Below, one piece after another: positions 1 through 6,601 of a DNA stretch of 10,467 nt. The position numbers and the translations under genes were made by a program. The notes beneath the pieces were generated by a model. The model was given only the letters and a program-made list of their open reading frames with translations, did no database searches and was not told the origin of the DNA. Position 1 is the first letter of the stretch. Each line of letters starts with the position of its first letter. Source of the DNA: an uncultured Ruminiclostridium sp. (GTDB taxonomy: Bacteria > Bacillota > Clostridia > Oscillospirales > Ruminococcaceae); assembly GCA_910585505.1 (NCBI GenBank), contig CAJUFF010000039.1, positions 1-10,467 of the forward strand. The letters are read 5' to 3'.

Positions 1-2
1 CA

Positions 3-50
3 CTGTTAACCAATTAAAAACAATTTTTCCAATTTTTAATTGGTTAACAG
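3..50. promoter_or_regulatory. 18-bp perfect inverted repeat at a start site (operator or leader hairpin)
   Basis: Bases 3-20 (CTGTTAACCAATTAAAAA) are the exact reverse complement of 33-50, with a 12-base centre. The repeat lies immediately downstream of a consensus leftward -35/-10 pair (83-55), so the predicted start site falls at its edge. That position fits a repressor operator. It could also act as a 5' stem-loop in the transcript. The stem is AT-rich and has no T-tract typical of a terminator. The controlled gene would lie left of the window. Confidence 0.6.
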
Positions 51-54
51 TATT

Positions 55-83
55 ATTATAGCATTTCAATATATCAATGTCAA
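55..83 (-). promoter_or_regulatory. Consensus sigma-A promoter, leftward
   Basis: Read on the minus strand, TTGACA (83-78) is followed after 17 bp by TATAAT (60-55), with TG one base upstream of the -10 (extended -10). Both boxes match the consensus exactly. Transcription would run out of the left edge through the 3-50 palindrome. It lies downstream of the terminator of the solute-binding protein gene, so it starts a new transcription unit. Confidence 0.75.
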
Positions 84-89
84 TAAAAT

Positions 90-120
90 CCGCCCGCCGC
101 CTTTAACAGGCAACGGGCGG
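90..120 (-). terminator. Rho-independent terminator of the left solute-binding protein gene
   Basis: A GC-rich stem, CCGCCCG (90-96) against CGGGCGG (114-120), encloses a second stem GCCT/AGGC (99-102/108-111). On the minus strand it is followed by ATTTTATT. It sits about 80 bases after the stop codon at 199 in the direction of transcription, as expected for this gene's terminator. Confidence 0.7.
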
Positions 121-198
121 AAAAGCCAAAAAATCGGCGTTAACGGCTTTGACGCTTTGTTTATTAAAAAAGCGGATTTTTACTTTATTTTCTTTCGC

Positions 199-1677
199 TT
201 ACTGTCCGATAGAAGCGTTTATTTCATCCACGCGACTGTTAATTATACCCTCGTTGGCCGCTCTCAACGTAGTAAAGGTGGCGGGGTTGCTGTCAACGTC
301 GAGACAGTTAAGATAAGGTATTTCGGTAAGGCAGGTAACGGGATTGTAAACCGTGTTTCCGTCAACAACGTCCTGACCGATTCCCGACTTAAAATCAAAT
401 ACGGGAGAGAGAACTCCGCCGAACTGAAGCTCGTCGAGAAAATCACAAAGCTCGTCGGAATAACCGATATAGTCTCTCTGAAGCTTTTCACGGCTTATCT
501 TGGCAGTTTCCTCATCGTTCTGCGCAGCCAGCAGACACTGCGTCCACGCGGTGAAGCCCGCCGTATTGGGTGCGCCGTCGCAAAGCATGAAGGAATCTAT
601 CTTCATGGTGTTGTAGTACTTGTCGCTTTGAGGATCTCTGGGATAGGGTACGCAGAACACTTCGTCTTCCTCCCATTTGTAGCGCTGGAAATACGACTGG
701 TAGCTGTCCTTGAGAGCGGTGGAAAGCTCCGCAAAGAACAAGGTGTCGCCGGTTACCCAGTTCATAAGGTTTTGACTCCATCCGTTAAGCTCGTGGCGGG
801 GATAGCGGTAATTCTGCTTGTAAAGGGTATTCACAACGGTATCCATACATCTTTCTATGTTGGCGTCGTAAAGATTTACTTTAAGTTTTCCGTCATAAAT
901 TCCGATAATGGGGACTCCGGTGGTGGCTACAAATCTTTCGGGCACCGACCAGCCGTCTATGCAGAATTTTCCGTTGTCGGGATCGCTGAATTTATCGCAC
1001 ATGTCAAGGAATGTGTCCCAAGTCCAGTTGTTGGCTTTGTAAAGCTCGTAGGGATCGCTGAGTCCGTTTTCGGCAATTGTGCTCTTTCTGTACCAAAGCA
1101 ACTGATCAAGATTGATTACGGTAAGAGCGCAGTAATTTTCGCCGCCCCATTCGAACATTTTCATGGCTTCTCTTGTGGGATCCCAGAGAGGATCGCTCAG
1201 GTCGATATACTTATCAATGGGCTGGAAGAGGTTTTTCCAAGCGGTGTAAGGATAATTTCCTATTTCAAACTGGAAGATATCGGGGGATTGCCCGCTTACC
1301 ACCATTTTGCCAAGCTGGTCATATCTTGCCGCATAGTCCACCTTGATATAATCGAAAATATTGTTGGCGTCGTTTCCGTAGGAGGAGTCACCCTCTTCGG
1401 GAATACCGTAAACGCTCTTGAAAAGCTCGGAGGGCGCGTCGGTTTCATCAATCGCCCAATGAGAGAGCCAGCGGATCTTCTTTTCCACCTTAATGGAGGA
1501 ATCCACCTTTGAGGCAAGCTCCTTTACGTGATCCTGAAGCGGAGTGTACTCTTCATTGGTGGTAACCGGAGTGTCGTCCTGTCCTTCCGTGCCGCCCGTC
1601 TGCTCGCAGGCGGAAACGGAAAGGAGCATTGACGCGCAAAGAACTGCGGAAACAAGGGATTTTACTGTTTTTCTCAT
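199..1677 (-). CDS. ABC transporter extracellular solute-binding lipoprotein (family 1, sugar-type), copy 1
   Basis: This 492-aa protein should bind a solute outside the membrane and hand it to an ABC permease. The N-terminus is a lipoprotein signal: basic MRKTVK, a hydrophobic stretch, then lipobox VSAC with the lipidated cysteine at residue 24, and a flexible Gly/Asp/Thr-rich linker. The body resembles family-1 (CUT1-like) binding proteins, including a segment reading KMVVSGQSPDIFQFE. The ATG at 1677 follows AAGGAAG with suitable spacing. It is a tandem paralogue of the next gene to the right; both are 492 aa and long blocks are nearly identical (for example KVEKKIRWLSHWAIDET in both). No permease or ATPase gene is in the window. 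Substrate cannot be told from sequence; an oligosaccharide is the family expectation. Product class is sure, ligand unknown. Confidence 0.9.
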   Translation of the reverse strand: MRKTVKSLVSAVLCASMLLSVSACEQTGGTEGQDDTPVTTNEEYTPLQDHVKELASKVDSSIKVEKKIRWLSHWAIDETDAPSELFKSVYGIPEEGDSSYGNDANNIFDYIKVDYAARYDQLGKMVVSGQSPDIFQFEIGNYPYTAWKNLFQPIDKYIDLSDPLWDPTREAMKMFEWGGENYCALTVINLDQLLWYRKSTIAENGLSDPYELYKANNWTWDTFLDMCDKFSDPDNGKFCIDGWSVPERFVATTGVPIIGIYDGKLKVNLYDANIERCMDTVVNTLYKQNYRYPRHELNGWSQNLMNWVTGDTLFFAELSTALKDSYQSYFQRYKWEEDEVFCVPYPRDPQSDKYYNTMKIDSFMLCDGAPNTAGFTAWTQCLLAAQNDEETAKISREKLQRDYIGYSDELCDFLDELQFGGVLSPVFDFKSGIGQDVVDGNTVYNPVTCLTEIPYLNCLDVDSNPATFTTLRAANEGIINSRVDEINASIGQ

Positions 1678-1696
1678 ACTCTTTTTCTTCCTTTCT

Positions 1697-1730
1697 TAGT
1701 TGGTAAGTTAATATATAGGTAATTAACTAA
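1697..1730 (-). promoter_or_regulatory. Upstream control region of solute-binding copy 1, operator-like repeats
   Basis: GTTGGTAAGTTAA (1699-1711, plus strand) is followed at 1718-1726 by the related GGTAATTAA, and GTTAAT/ATTAAC forms a small dyad. The first motif matches 12 of 13 bases of one at 3399-3411 in front of copy 2. A possible minus-strand -10 TATATT lies at 1715-1710, but I see no good -35, so the promoter would be weak or activator-dependent. Confidence 0.4.
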
Positions 1731-1763
1731 TGACTGATTTTACCTAAAAAACTTTCACAAAAG

Positions 1764-1798
1764 CACAATACATCATTTGTGCAAAATGATGTATTGTG
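1764..1798 (-). terminator. AT-rich perfect hairpin between the two binding-protein genes, probable terminator
   Basis: CACAATACATCATTT (1764-1778) pairs perfectly with 1784-1798 around a 5-base loop. It begins 58 bases after the stop of copy 2 in the leftward direction and is followed on the minus strand by CTTTTGTGAAAGTTTTTT, an interrupted U-tract. On the plus strand a T-run follows more loosely. It probably terminates copy 2. The low GC and broken T-tract leave room for an attenuator or an mRNA-stabilising hairpin. Confidence 0.5.
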
Positions 1799-1856
1799 AG
1801 ATTATTAAGTTTTTATGTCTTATTTAATTTTTGAATTTCGGAGCGGAATCCTTATA

Positions 1857-3335
1857 TCAGCCCCCTATGGAAGCGTTAATTTCATTGAGTCTGCTGTCGA
1901 TTATGCCTTCGTTGGCAGCTCTGAGAGTAGTAAAAGTTGCGGGGTTACCGTCAGCGTCCAGACAGTTGAGGTAAGGAATCTGAGTAAGGCAGTCAACCGG
2001 GTTCTGAACTGTGCTGCCGTCCACTATATCCTGCCCGATGCCGGCCTTAAAGTCGAATACGGGAGTGAGGACTCCGCCGTACTGAAGCTCGTCGAGCATA
2101 TCAAGAATAGCGTCGCTGTAGCCGAGATAGTCGTTTTTGAGCTTGTCGCGTCCGATTTTTGCGGTTTCCTCATCGTACTGAGTAGCAAGAACACATTGCG
2201 TCCACGCAGTAAAGCCCGCGGTATTAGGGGCGCCGTCACAAAGCATAAACGAGTCGATTTTGGCGGTGTGATAATATTTATCGCTCTGAGGATCCTTGGG
2301 GAAAGGTACACAGAACACTTCGTCTTCCTCCCAATTATAGCGCTTGAAATAAGGTTGGAATTCGTCCTTGATAGCATTGGAAAGAGTTGCGTAAAACAGC
2401 GTGTCGCCGGTTACCCAGTTCATAACGTTCTGGCTCCAGCCGTTAAGCTCGTGGCGTGGATAGCGGTAGTTTTCCTTGTACAGCGTGTCGATAACGGTAT
2501 TCATGGCTCTTTCGATATCGGCGTTGTAAAGATTGGATTTAAGTTTTCCGTTTTCAATGCTGATAAAGGGAACGCCGGTGGTGCTTACGATTCTGTCCGG
2601 CACCTGCCAGCCGTCTATACAGAACTTGTTGTTATCGGGATCACTGAACTTGTCGCACATTTCGAGGAACGTGGTCCAATTCCAGTTGTTCGCTTTGTAA
2701 AGCTCATAGGGATCGTTGAGGCCGTTTTCGGCGATAACGCTCTTTCTGTACCAAATAAGCTGGTCAAGACCCACAACGGTAATGGCACAGTAGTTTTCGC
2801 CGCCCCACTCGAACATTTTCATAACGTCTCTCGTGGGATCCCATGCGGGATCGCTGAAATCGATGTACTTGTCAATCGGCTGAAACAGATTTTTCCATGC
2901 GGTGTAGGGGTAGTTTATAATCTCAAACTGGAATATATCCGGCGACTGACCGCTTACCACCATTTTGCCAAGCTGGTCGTATCTCGCCTGATAGTCAACC
3001 TTGATGTAATCAAAAATATTGTTGGCGTCGTTGCCGTATGAGGTGTCGCCTTCTTCGGGAATACCGTAAACCGTTTTAAACAGCTCGGTCGAAGGCTGCG
3101 TTTCGTCAATAGCCCAGTGGGAAAGCCAGCGTATCTTCTTTTCCACCTTAATGCTTCCGTCTACTTTGTCGGTAAGGGTCTTTACATGATCCAGCAAAGG
3201 CTCGTACTGCGCGTTTGTGGTTACTTCGGGATCATTGTCCGCCGTCCCGTTCGATTCGGTGCAGGCGGTTACCGACAATATCATCGAAAGGCAGAGAGCT
3301 GAGGATACTACGGTTCTTAATGCTCTTTTCTTCAT
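1857..3335 (-). CDS. ABC transporter extracellular solute-binding lipoprotein (family 1, sugar-type), copy 2
   Basis: A 492-aa secreted binding protein, paralogous along its whole length to the gene at 199-1677. I chose the ATG at 3335 over an in-frame ATG 48 bases upstream (3383) because AGGAGGAAGT directly precedes 3335. This start also gives a clean lipoprotein signal: MKKRALR, a hydrophobic core, then lipobox VTAC with cysteine 25. A Thr/Asn/Asp-rich linker follows, then the same core motifs as copy 1 (WLSHWAIDET, YGNDANNIFDYIKVDY, GQSPDIFQFE). Differences cluster in the region after the CDKFSDPDN segment, where copy 2 reads TGVPFISIENGKLKSNLY and copy 1 TGVPIIGIYDGKLKVNLY, and near the C-terminus. 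That suggests related but possibly distinct ligands. It has its own consensus promoter, so the pair is not just one operon. Partner permeases are absent from the window. Confidence 0.9.
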   Translation of the reverse strand: MKKRALRTVVSSALCLSMILSVTACTESNGTADNDPEVTTNAQYEPLLDHVKTLTDKVDGSIKVEKKIRWLSHWAIDETQPSTELFKTVYGIPEEGDTSYGNDANNIFDYIKVDYQARYDQLGKMVVSGQSPDIFQFEIINYPYTAWKNLFQPIDKYIDFSDPAWDPTRDVMKMFEWGGENYCAITVVGLDQLIWYRKSVIAENGLNDPYELYKANNWNWTTFLEMCDKFSDPDNNKFCIDGWQVPDRIVSTTGVPFISIENGKLKSNLYNADIERAMNTVIDTLYKENYRYPRHELNGWSQNVMNWVTGDTLFYATLSNAIKDEFQPYFKRYNWEEDEVFCVPFPKDPQSDKYYHTAKIDSFMLCDGAPNTAGFTAWTQCVLATQYDEETAKIGRDKLKNDYLGYSDAILDMLDELQYGGVLTPVFDFKAGIGQDIVDGSTVQNPVDCLTQIPYLNCLDADGNPATFTTLRAANEGIIDSRLNEINASIGG

Positions 3336-3398
3336 ACTTCCTCCTATAAAATAATTTATAAAAAACCCGATTGGGTAATTCATAGCAGAATAAGATAT

Positions 3399-3447
3399 TT
3401 AATTTACCAACCATAAAAATTATATCTTTTAATCGTATAAAAGTCAA
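3399..3447 (-). promoter_or_regulatory. Promoter and operator-like motif of solute-binding copy 2
   Basis: On the minus strand, TTGACT (3447-3442), a 17-bp spacer and TATAAT (3424-3419) form a near-perfect sigma-A promoter. The predicted start site is near 3412. GTTGGTAAATTAA (minus strand, 3411-3399) covers it. The same 13-mer with one change occurs in front of copy 1 in the opposite orientation. A further GGGTAATTC lies at 3373-3381. Position over the start site fits repression. Confidence 0.6.
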
Positions 3448-3575
3448 GGCGCTAAATTACAAATTAGAAAAAATAATTTAGTTCATTTTTCACAAACAAA
3501 CTTAAAAAATTAAAATATTTTTCCTTAAATTAAGTAAAAAAGGTAAAAATACATTTAACGACCTTTCAACATATA
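3448..3575. other. AT-rich intergenic stretch without a gene
   Basis: I see no coding potential here. The only structure is a short dyad, CTAAATTA (3452-3459) with TAATTTAG (3474-3481), and A/T runs. It separates the leftward binding-protein promoter from the foldback element. A TATAAT at 3572-3577 overlaps the edge of that element, but no convincing -35 accompanies it. Confidence 0.5.
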
Positions 3576-3796
3576 ATACTATAAGCAATCCAACAAAAAG
3601 ATAAGCAAATAGGAGCGAAGCGACTAATCTCTGTTTTGACTGTAGAGAAAATATAACAAAGTCTACGGTTAAAACAGAGTTATACCCTAAACACTAACAT
3701 CGGTTTAAAAAGCCATTTTATCTACTTTTTAAACCGATGTTAGTATTAGCCGCTTCGCTCCTGTTTGTTTATCTTTTGGTTGGATTGCTACAGTAT
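3576..3796. repeat. 221-bp foldback element forming a three-way junction
   Basis: The outer arms 3576-3628 and 3745-3796 are inverted repeats: 47 of 52 positions pair, with one bulged A. Inside are two abutting hairpins. Hairpin 1 pairs 3629-3646 with 3662-3679 (18 pairs, two of them G-U on the plus strand, 15-base loop). Hairpin 2 pairs 3693-3712 with 3725-3744 (20 perfect pairs, 12-base loop). Only 13 bases (3680-3692) are unpaired at the junction. No ORF fits inside. Both arms contain GGAGCGAAGCG. On the plus strand four of the seven imperfect pairs are G-U wobbles, against two on the minus strand, which weakly favours a plus-strand RNA. It may be a MITE-like non-autonomous mobile element or a structured non-coding RNA; I do not recognise a named family. 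The geometry is certain, the identity is not. Confidence 0.85.
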
Positions 3797-3893
3797 AAAA
3801 GCCGAACCCTATGCATACGCGTCTGAAAAAGTCGAAAAAAGGACTCGTTAATGTTAAAAAAAACCATTAAGGTCAAAACAGCGGCCATATTAC

Positions 3894-3922
3894 TTTACAA
3901 ACGGAAAAAAATATGATATACT
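3894..3922 (+). promoter_or_regulatory. Probable promoter of the darA-holB-ricT operon
   Basis: TTTACA (3894-3899), a 17-bp spacer and TATACT (3917-3922) fit a sigma-A promoter with a start near 3929, giving a leader of about 100 bases before darA. A second candidate -10, TATAAT, overlaps at 3922-3927 but lacks a well-spaced -35. In the leader, TTATCGGA (3971-3978) pairs with TCCGATAA (3996-4003). If the small ORF at 3913 is real, its promoter must lie further upstream and this one would serve darA only. Confidence 0.5.
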
Positions 3923-4059
3923 ATAATGTAATCCGAGTTCCGGTAAACGACGGAAAAATTGCATATGCTCTTATCGGAAATCGGCAAAAAAGCAATCCGA
4001 TAAAAATAACTGTGACTGAAAGGCAAAAATATGAAGCTTATATACGCGATAATAAATAA
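3913..4059 (+). CDS. Possible 48-aa small protein overlapping the darA start
   Basis: An ATG at 3913 opens a 48-codon frame ending in TAA at 4057-4059. The stop lies 29 bases inside darA, in another frame. The product begins MIYYNVIRVPVNDGKIAYAL and ends YEAYIRDNK: basic, mixed polar/hydrophobic, no membrane segment, no family I recognise. The only ribosome-binding candidate is a weak ACGGA before the start. The overlap would allow translational coupling to darA. Against it, the best promoter for the operon places the transcript start inside this frame, and an ORF of this length can occur by chance. I list it as a candidate only. Confidence 0.25.
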   Translation: MIYYNVIRVPVNDGKIAYALIGNRQKSNPIKITVTERQKYEAYIRDNK

Positions 4060-4354
4060 TGACGATTCCCACTCGGTATCCTCCGCTTTGACGAAGGGTG
4101 GATTTTCCGCCACAAAGCTGGCTTCCACGGGAGGATTTCTTATGGCGGGCAATACAACTTTCTTAGTCTGCTCAGAGGACGACAAGGTGGATGAAATAAT
4201 CGGCATAATCCGCGACCACAGCCGCAGAAGAAAACAATTCGTTCCTTCGGGGGCGTCCTACGACGTGGGGAGTTACACGGGTTTTCCGGTTGAGGTAAGC
4301 GTAGGCGGAGCGACAATTTTCGTTACGGACATCGAACGGTTTGAAAAGGTGTGA
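4031..4354 (+). CDS. darA: Cyclic-di-AMP receptor, PII-like (DarA/PstA/YaaQ family)
   Basis: This 107-aa protein matches the DarA/PstA family along its full length: MKLIYAIINNDDSHSVSSAL, then KLASTGGFLMAGNTTFLVC, then VEVSVGGATIFVTDIERFEKV. Family members form PII-like trimers that bind cyclic di-AMP at subunit interfaces; the TGGFL and GNTT segments belong to the conserved nucleotide-site region. They are cytosolic signal receivers whose downstream target is poorly defined. The ATG at 4031 follows GAAAGG at usable spacing. It is the first certain gene of an operon with holB (9 bases downstream) and ricT, the order familiar from Bacillus, where yaaR lies between darA and holB and tmk precedes; neither is here. 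Confidence 0.93.
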   Translation: MKLIYAIINNDDSHSVSSALTKGGFSATKLASTGGFLMAGNTTFLVCSEDDKVDEIIGIIRDHSRRRKQFVPSGASYDVGSYTGFPVEVSVGGATIFVTDIERFEKV

Positions 4355-4363
4355 TCCGAAAGT

Positions 4364-5338
4364 ATGGAAATTTACGGCAACAAAGAGGCGGTAAACCGTC
4401 TTACCGATTATCGCGCCAACGGACGTATGCCTCATTCGCTCCTTTTCTTCGGCGATTCGGGTACGGGTAAACGTACCCTTGCTTTTTACACGGCGATGCT
4501 GTATCTTTGCGAAAAAGACGGCGAAGCGCCCTGTATGAAGTGCCTGAACTGCGAAAGGACGGAAAAGCGAATACACCCCGACGTAATATATATTGACGGC
4601 GAAAAAACTTCGGTGGCACAGCTCAGGGAGATCCTTAAGGATTCTCACGGCGCGTCGGTGGAGGGCGGGATACGGGTATATATTCTGTCAGAATTTCAGA
4701 TACTTAACAGGGAGTGTCAGAACGCCCTACTTACTTATTTGGAGGAGCCTTCGGACAAGGTGAGGTATATTTTGACCGCTTCAAATAAAAACGGCATACT
4801 ACCCACCATACTTTCCCGTACGGCTTTAATAAGGACTTATCCGCTTTCGGCCGAGGAATGTGAGGCTGCCCTGAAAAAAGCGGGAGCATCGGAGGAAGCG
4901 GAAAAATTCGCCCTTACATATAAGGGCAATCTGGGGCAGGCCTTGAAAGCGCTGGAAAACAAGAACACGGGGCTGTATTTTGCCGCCGTAAAGGAGTACG
5001 CCGAAGCAGTATTGAAGGGCGACGAATATGCCGCTCTGTACACGCTGTCGAAATTGCCGCAGACAAAAGAGGATAAGCGGGAGCCGGTGAGGATTCTTAT
5101 AACGGAGACGGCCAAGCTGTTTCATGACGCCCTTGTCGCAGCCGAGGGGGGAAAAGCTTCCTGCGGCTGTGACGGCGGACTGTCGGAACGGCTGGCAAAA
5201 AAATATTCTCTTTCGCTTCTTAACGAGCTTTGCGAAATTACACGGCGTTTTTCCGATATAGCCGCAAACGTGTATTTTAATACAAAATCGGCTTCGGACG
5301 CTTTTACCGCCGGAATTTTTGAAAAAGTGAAAGGATAA
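4364..5338 (+). CDS. holB: DNA polymerase III delta-prime subunit (clamp loader)
   Basis: A 324-aa AAA+ protein of the clamp loader that places the sliding clamp on primed DNA. Residues 30-38 (GDSGTGKRT) form a P-loop. Cysteines 49, 57, 60 and 63 form the zinc module typical of bacterial delta-prime and gamma/tau subunits. The segment ALLTYLEEPS followed by ILTASNKNGILPTILSRT is the Walker-B/sensor region. The SRC motif of the family reads SRT here, with the arginine finger kept and cysteine changed to threonine. A typical, more divergent C-terminal collar domain follows. Unlike E. coli delta-prime it has an intact P-loop lysine (K36), so ATP binding is possible. It starts 9 bases after darA and ends 4 bases before ricT, so translation is probably coupled. 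The ribosome binding site is weak. Confidence 0.93.
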   Translation: MEIYGNKEAVNRLTDYRANGRMPHSLLFFGDSGTGKRTLAFYTAMLYLCEKDGEAPCMKCLNCERTEKRIHPDVIYIDGEKTSVAQLREILKDSHGASVEGGIRVYILSEFQILNRECQNALLTYLEEPSDKVRYILTASNKNGILPTILSRTALIRTYPLSAEECEAALKKAGASEEAEKFALTYKGNLGQALKALENKNTGLYFAAVKEYAEAVLKGDEYAALYTLSKLPQTKEDKREPVRILITETAKLFHDALVAAEGGKASCGCDGGLSERLAKKYSLSLLNELCEITRRFSDIAANVYFNTKSASDAFTAGIFEKVKG

Positions 5339-5342
5339 ATAA

Positions 5343-6209
5343 ATGACCGAAGTAATAGGAGTACGTTTTAAGGACGTAGGTAAAATATATTATTTTTCTC
5401 CCGGCGGAACCACAGTCGCCGCGGGAGAAAAGGTGATTGTTGAAACGGCCAGAGGCGTGGAGTGCGGAAACGTTGTATTGGGCAACTTTATGGCGGAGGA
5501 CGAGGAGATAGTGCACCCACTAAAAGAAATTTTCCGTGTAGCCACCGATGAGGATATAGAGACGCTGGAAAGAAATATTGCCCGAAAAACGGACATAATG
5601 AGGGTTTTCAGCGAAAAGATAGCGGAGCACAAGCTCAATATGAAGCCCATAGACGTAGAGTGCACATTTGACAGCGGAAAAATAATGTTTTATTTCACCG
5701 CCGAAAGCCGCGTTGATTTCCGCGACCTGGTAAAGGATTTGGCTTCAATATACCGTACCCGAATCGAGCTTAGACAGATAGGGGTAAGGGACGAAGCGAA
5801 GATGTTAGGCGGACTGGGCATTTGCGGCCGCAAGCTTTGCTGTTCTTCTTTTTTGGGAGAATTTCAGCCTGTGTCCATCAAAATGGCAAAGGAACAGTCT
5901 TTGTCGCTTAATCCCACTAAAATTTCCGGTACATGCGGAAGGCTTATGTGCTGCCTTAAATACGAACAGGACAGCTACGAGGAGCTGCTGAAGATAACGC
6001 CGAAGGTAGGTGCATTGGTGGAAACCTCAGAGGGGAAAGGCGTAGTTACCGACGCTAACCTGCTGACCGGAGAGCTGAAGATACAGCTTGACAAAAACAA
6101 GGACGCGCCGCCCGCTTCCTTTAACAGAAGCGACGTTAAGCTTATAAGGGACTCAAGGATAAAGGTCAACCGTGATGAAATAGCGGCGCTTAAGGAACTG
6201 GAGGACTGA
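5343..6209 (+). CDS. ricT: RicT/YaaT, PSP1-family Fe-S regulator of mRNA processing
   Basis: A 288-aa PSP1 C-terminal-domain protein. It opens MTEVIGVRFKDVGKIYYFSP and carries the diagnostic six cysteines C161, C166, C167, C198, C203 and C204 in LGGLGICGRKLCCSSF and SGTCGRLMCCLKYEQD. In Bacillus subtilis RicT acts with RicA and RicF as an Fe-S-binding complex that helps RNase Y mature polycistronic mRNAs and supports competence, biofilm formation and sporulation. That role is family knowledge, and the partners are not visible here. All six cysteines are intact, so cluster binding is likely. AAAGGA precedes the ATG and overlaps the end of holB. The C-terminal part after residue 215 is a small beta-rich tail. 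yabA, which often follows, is absent. I see no convincing terminator in 6210-6271. Confidence 0.93.
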   Translation: MTEVIGVRFKDVGKIYYFSPGGTTVAAGEKVIVETARGVECGNVVLGNFMAEDEEIVHPLKEIFRVATDEDIETLERNIARKTDIMRVFSEKIAEHKLNMKPIDVECTFDSGKIMFYFTAESRVDFRDLVKDLASIYRTRIELRQIGVRDEAKMLGGLGICGRKLCCSSFLGEFQPVSIKMAKEQSLSLNPTKISGTCGRLMCCLKYEQDSYEELLKITPKVGALVETSEGKGVVTDANLLTGELKIQLDKNKDAPPASFNRSDVKLIRDSRIKVNRDEIAALKELED

Positions 6210-6271
6210 TTAAGCTTTTTGCGGAATATTGCGGTAAAAACAATTTTTCCGAAAAACGTTTTGAAGTTTAC

Positions 6272-6300
6272 TTGACATTTTCATTAAATAATGATAGAAT
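6272..6300 (+). promoter_or_regulatory. Strong sigma-A promoter of the ferredoxin gene
   Basis: TTGACA (6272-6277) and TAGAAT (6295-6300) are separated by 17 bp, with TG one base before the -10 (extended -10). The predicted start lies about 80 bases upstream of the ferredoxin ATG. The near-consensus sequence fits a very highly expressed small protein and makes the gene independent of the ricT operon. Confidence 0.8.
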
Positions 6301-6387
6301 ATTTCTAAGAACACCGAGCCTTCCGTTAACGCGGCTTTGTGCGTTCTGTAAAAAAACAGGATCAAATTTTAAGGAGGAACTTAAAAA

Positions 6388-6558
6388 ATGGCATATCAGA
6401 TCACAGATGAGTGCATCTCTTGCGGCGCTTGCGCTGACGGCTGCCCCGTTAACGCTATTTCCGAGGGTGACGGCAAGTATGTTATTGACGCTGGCGCCTG
6501 CATCGACTGCGGCGCGTGCGCCGATGCCTGCCCCGTAGGCGCTCCTCAGCAGGCATAA
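6388..6558 (+). CDS. Clostridial-type 2[4Fe-4S] ferredoxin, 56 aa
   Basis: This small cytosolic electron carrier should shuttle low-potential electrons, for example from pyruvate:ferredoxin oxidoreductase to hydrogenase. The protein opens MAYQITDECISCGACADGCP. Cysteines 9, 12, 15 and 19 and cysteines 38, 41, 44 and 48 form two CX2CX2CX3CP motifs, each holding three ligands of one cluster and the fourth of the other. Length matches the 55-56 aa clostridial family. The two halves are internally similar (CISCGACADGCP and CIDCGACADACP), the ancient duplication of this family. The ATG at 6388 follows a perfect AAGGAGG (6371-6377). Codons are strongly GC-ending in the cysteine motifs, as in highly expressed genes. 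It is monocistronic: own promoter, and a terminator within the following repeat. A longer open frame over the same bases (6272-6538) is out of frame and not real. Confidence 0.97.
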   Translation: MAYQITDECISCGACADGCPVNAISEGDGKYVIDAGACIDCGACADACPVGAPQQA

Positions 6559-6601
6559 GCTCCGGTTAAGGGATACTTATATTTTTCGAAGCAATTGATA
6601 A

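Noticed and set aside
40..1512. 490-codon plus-strand open frame antisense to solute-binding copy 1 (and a similar 408-codon frame at 1815-3041)
   Set aside because: Both mirror the minus-strand binding-protein genes in the same register, so they share the codon-bias effect. They have no ribosome binding site or recognisable domain, and the minus-strand products are unmistakable.
3576..3796. CRISPR array, tRNA or retron RNA as an explanation of the structured region
   Set aside because: There are no regularly spaced direct repeats, no tRNA cloverleaf consensus, and no reverse transcriptase gene nearby; only inverted repeats.
3848..3870. TTAATG/CATTAA inverted repeat before the darA promoter
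   Set aside because: Only six to seven pairs, all A/T rich; not enough for an operator or terminator call.
14..6250. A 16-base match (TAAAAACAATTTTTCC) near 15-30 and 6235-6250
   Set aside because: It is low-complexity A/T sequence, with no extended similarity on either side.
6272..6538. 88-codon plus-strand frame over the ferredoxin gene
   Set aside because: It begins in the ferredoxin promoter -35 region and overlaps the certain 56-aa ferredoxin in another frame.
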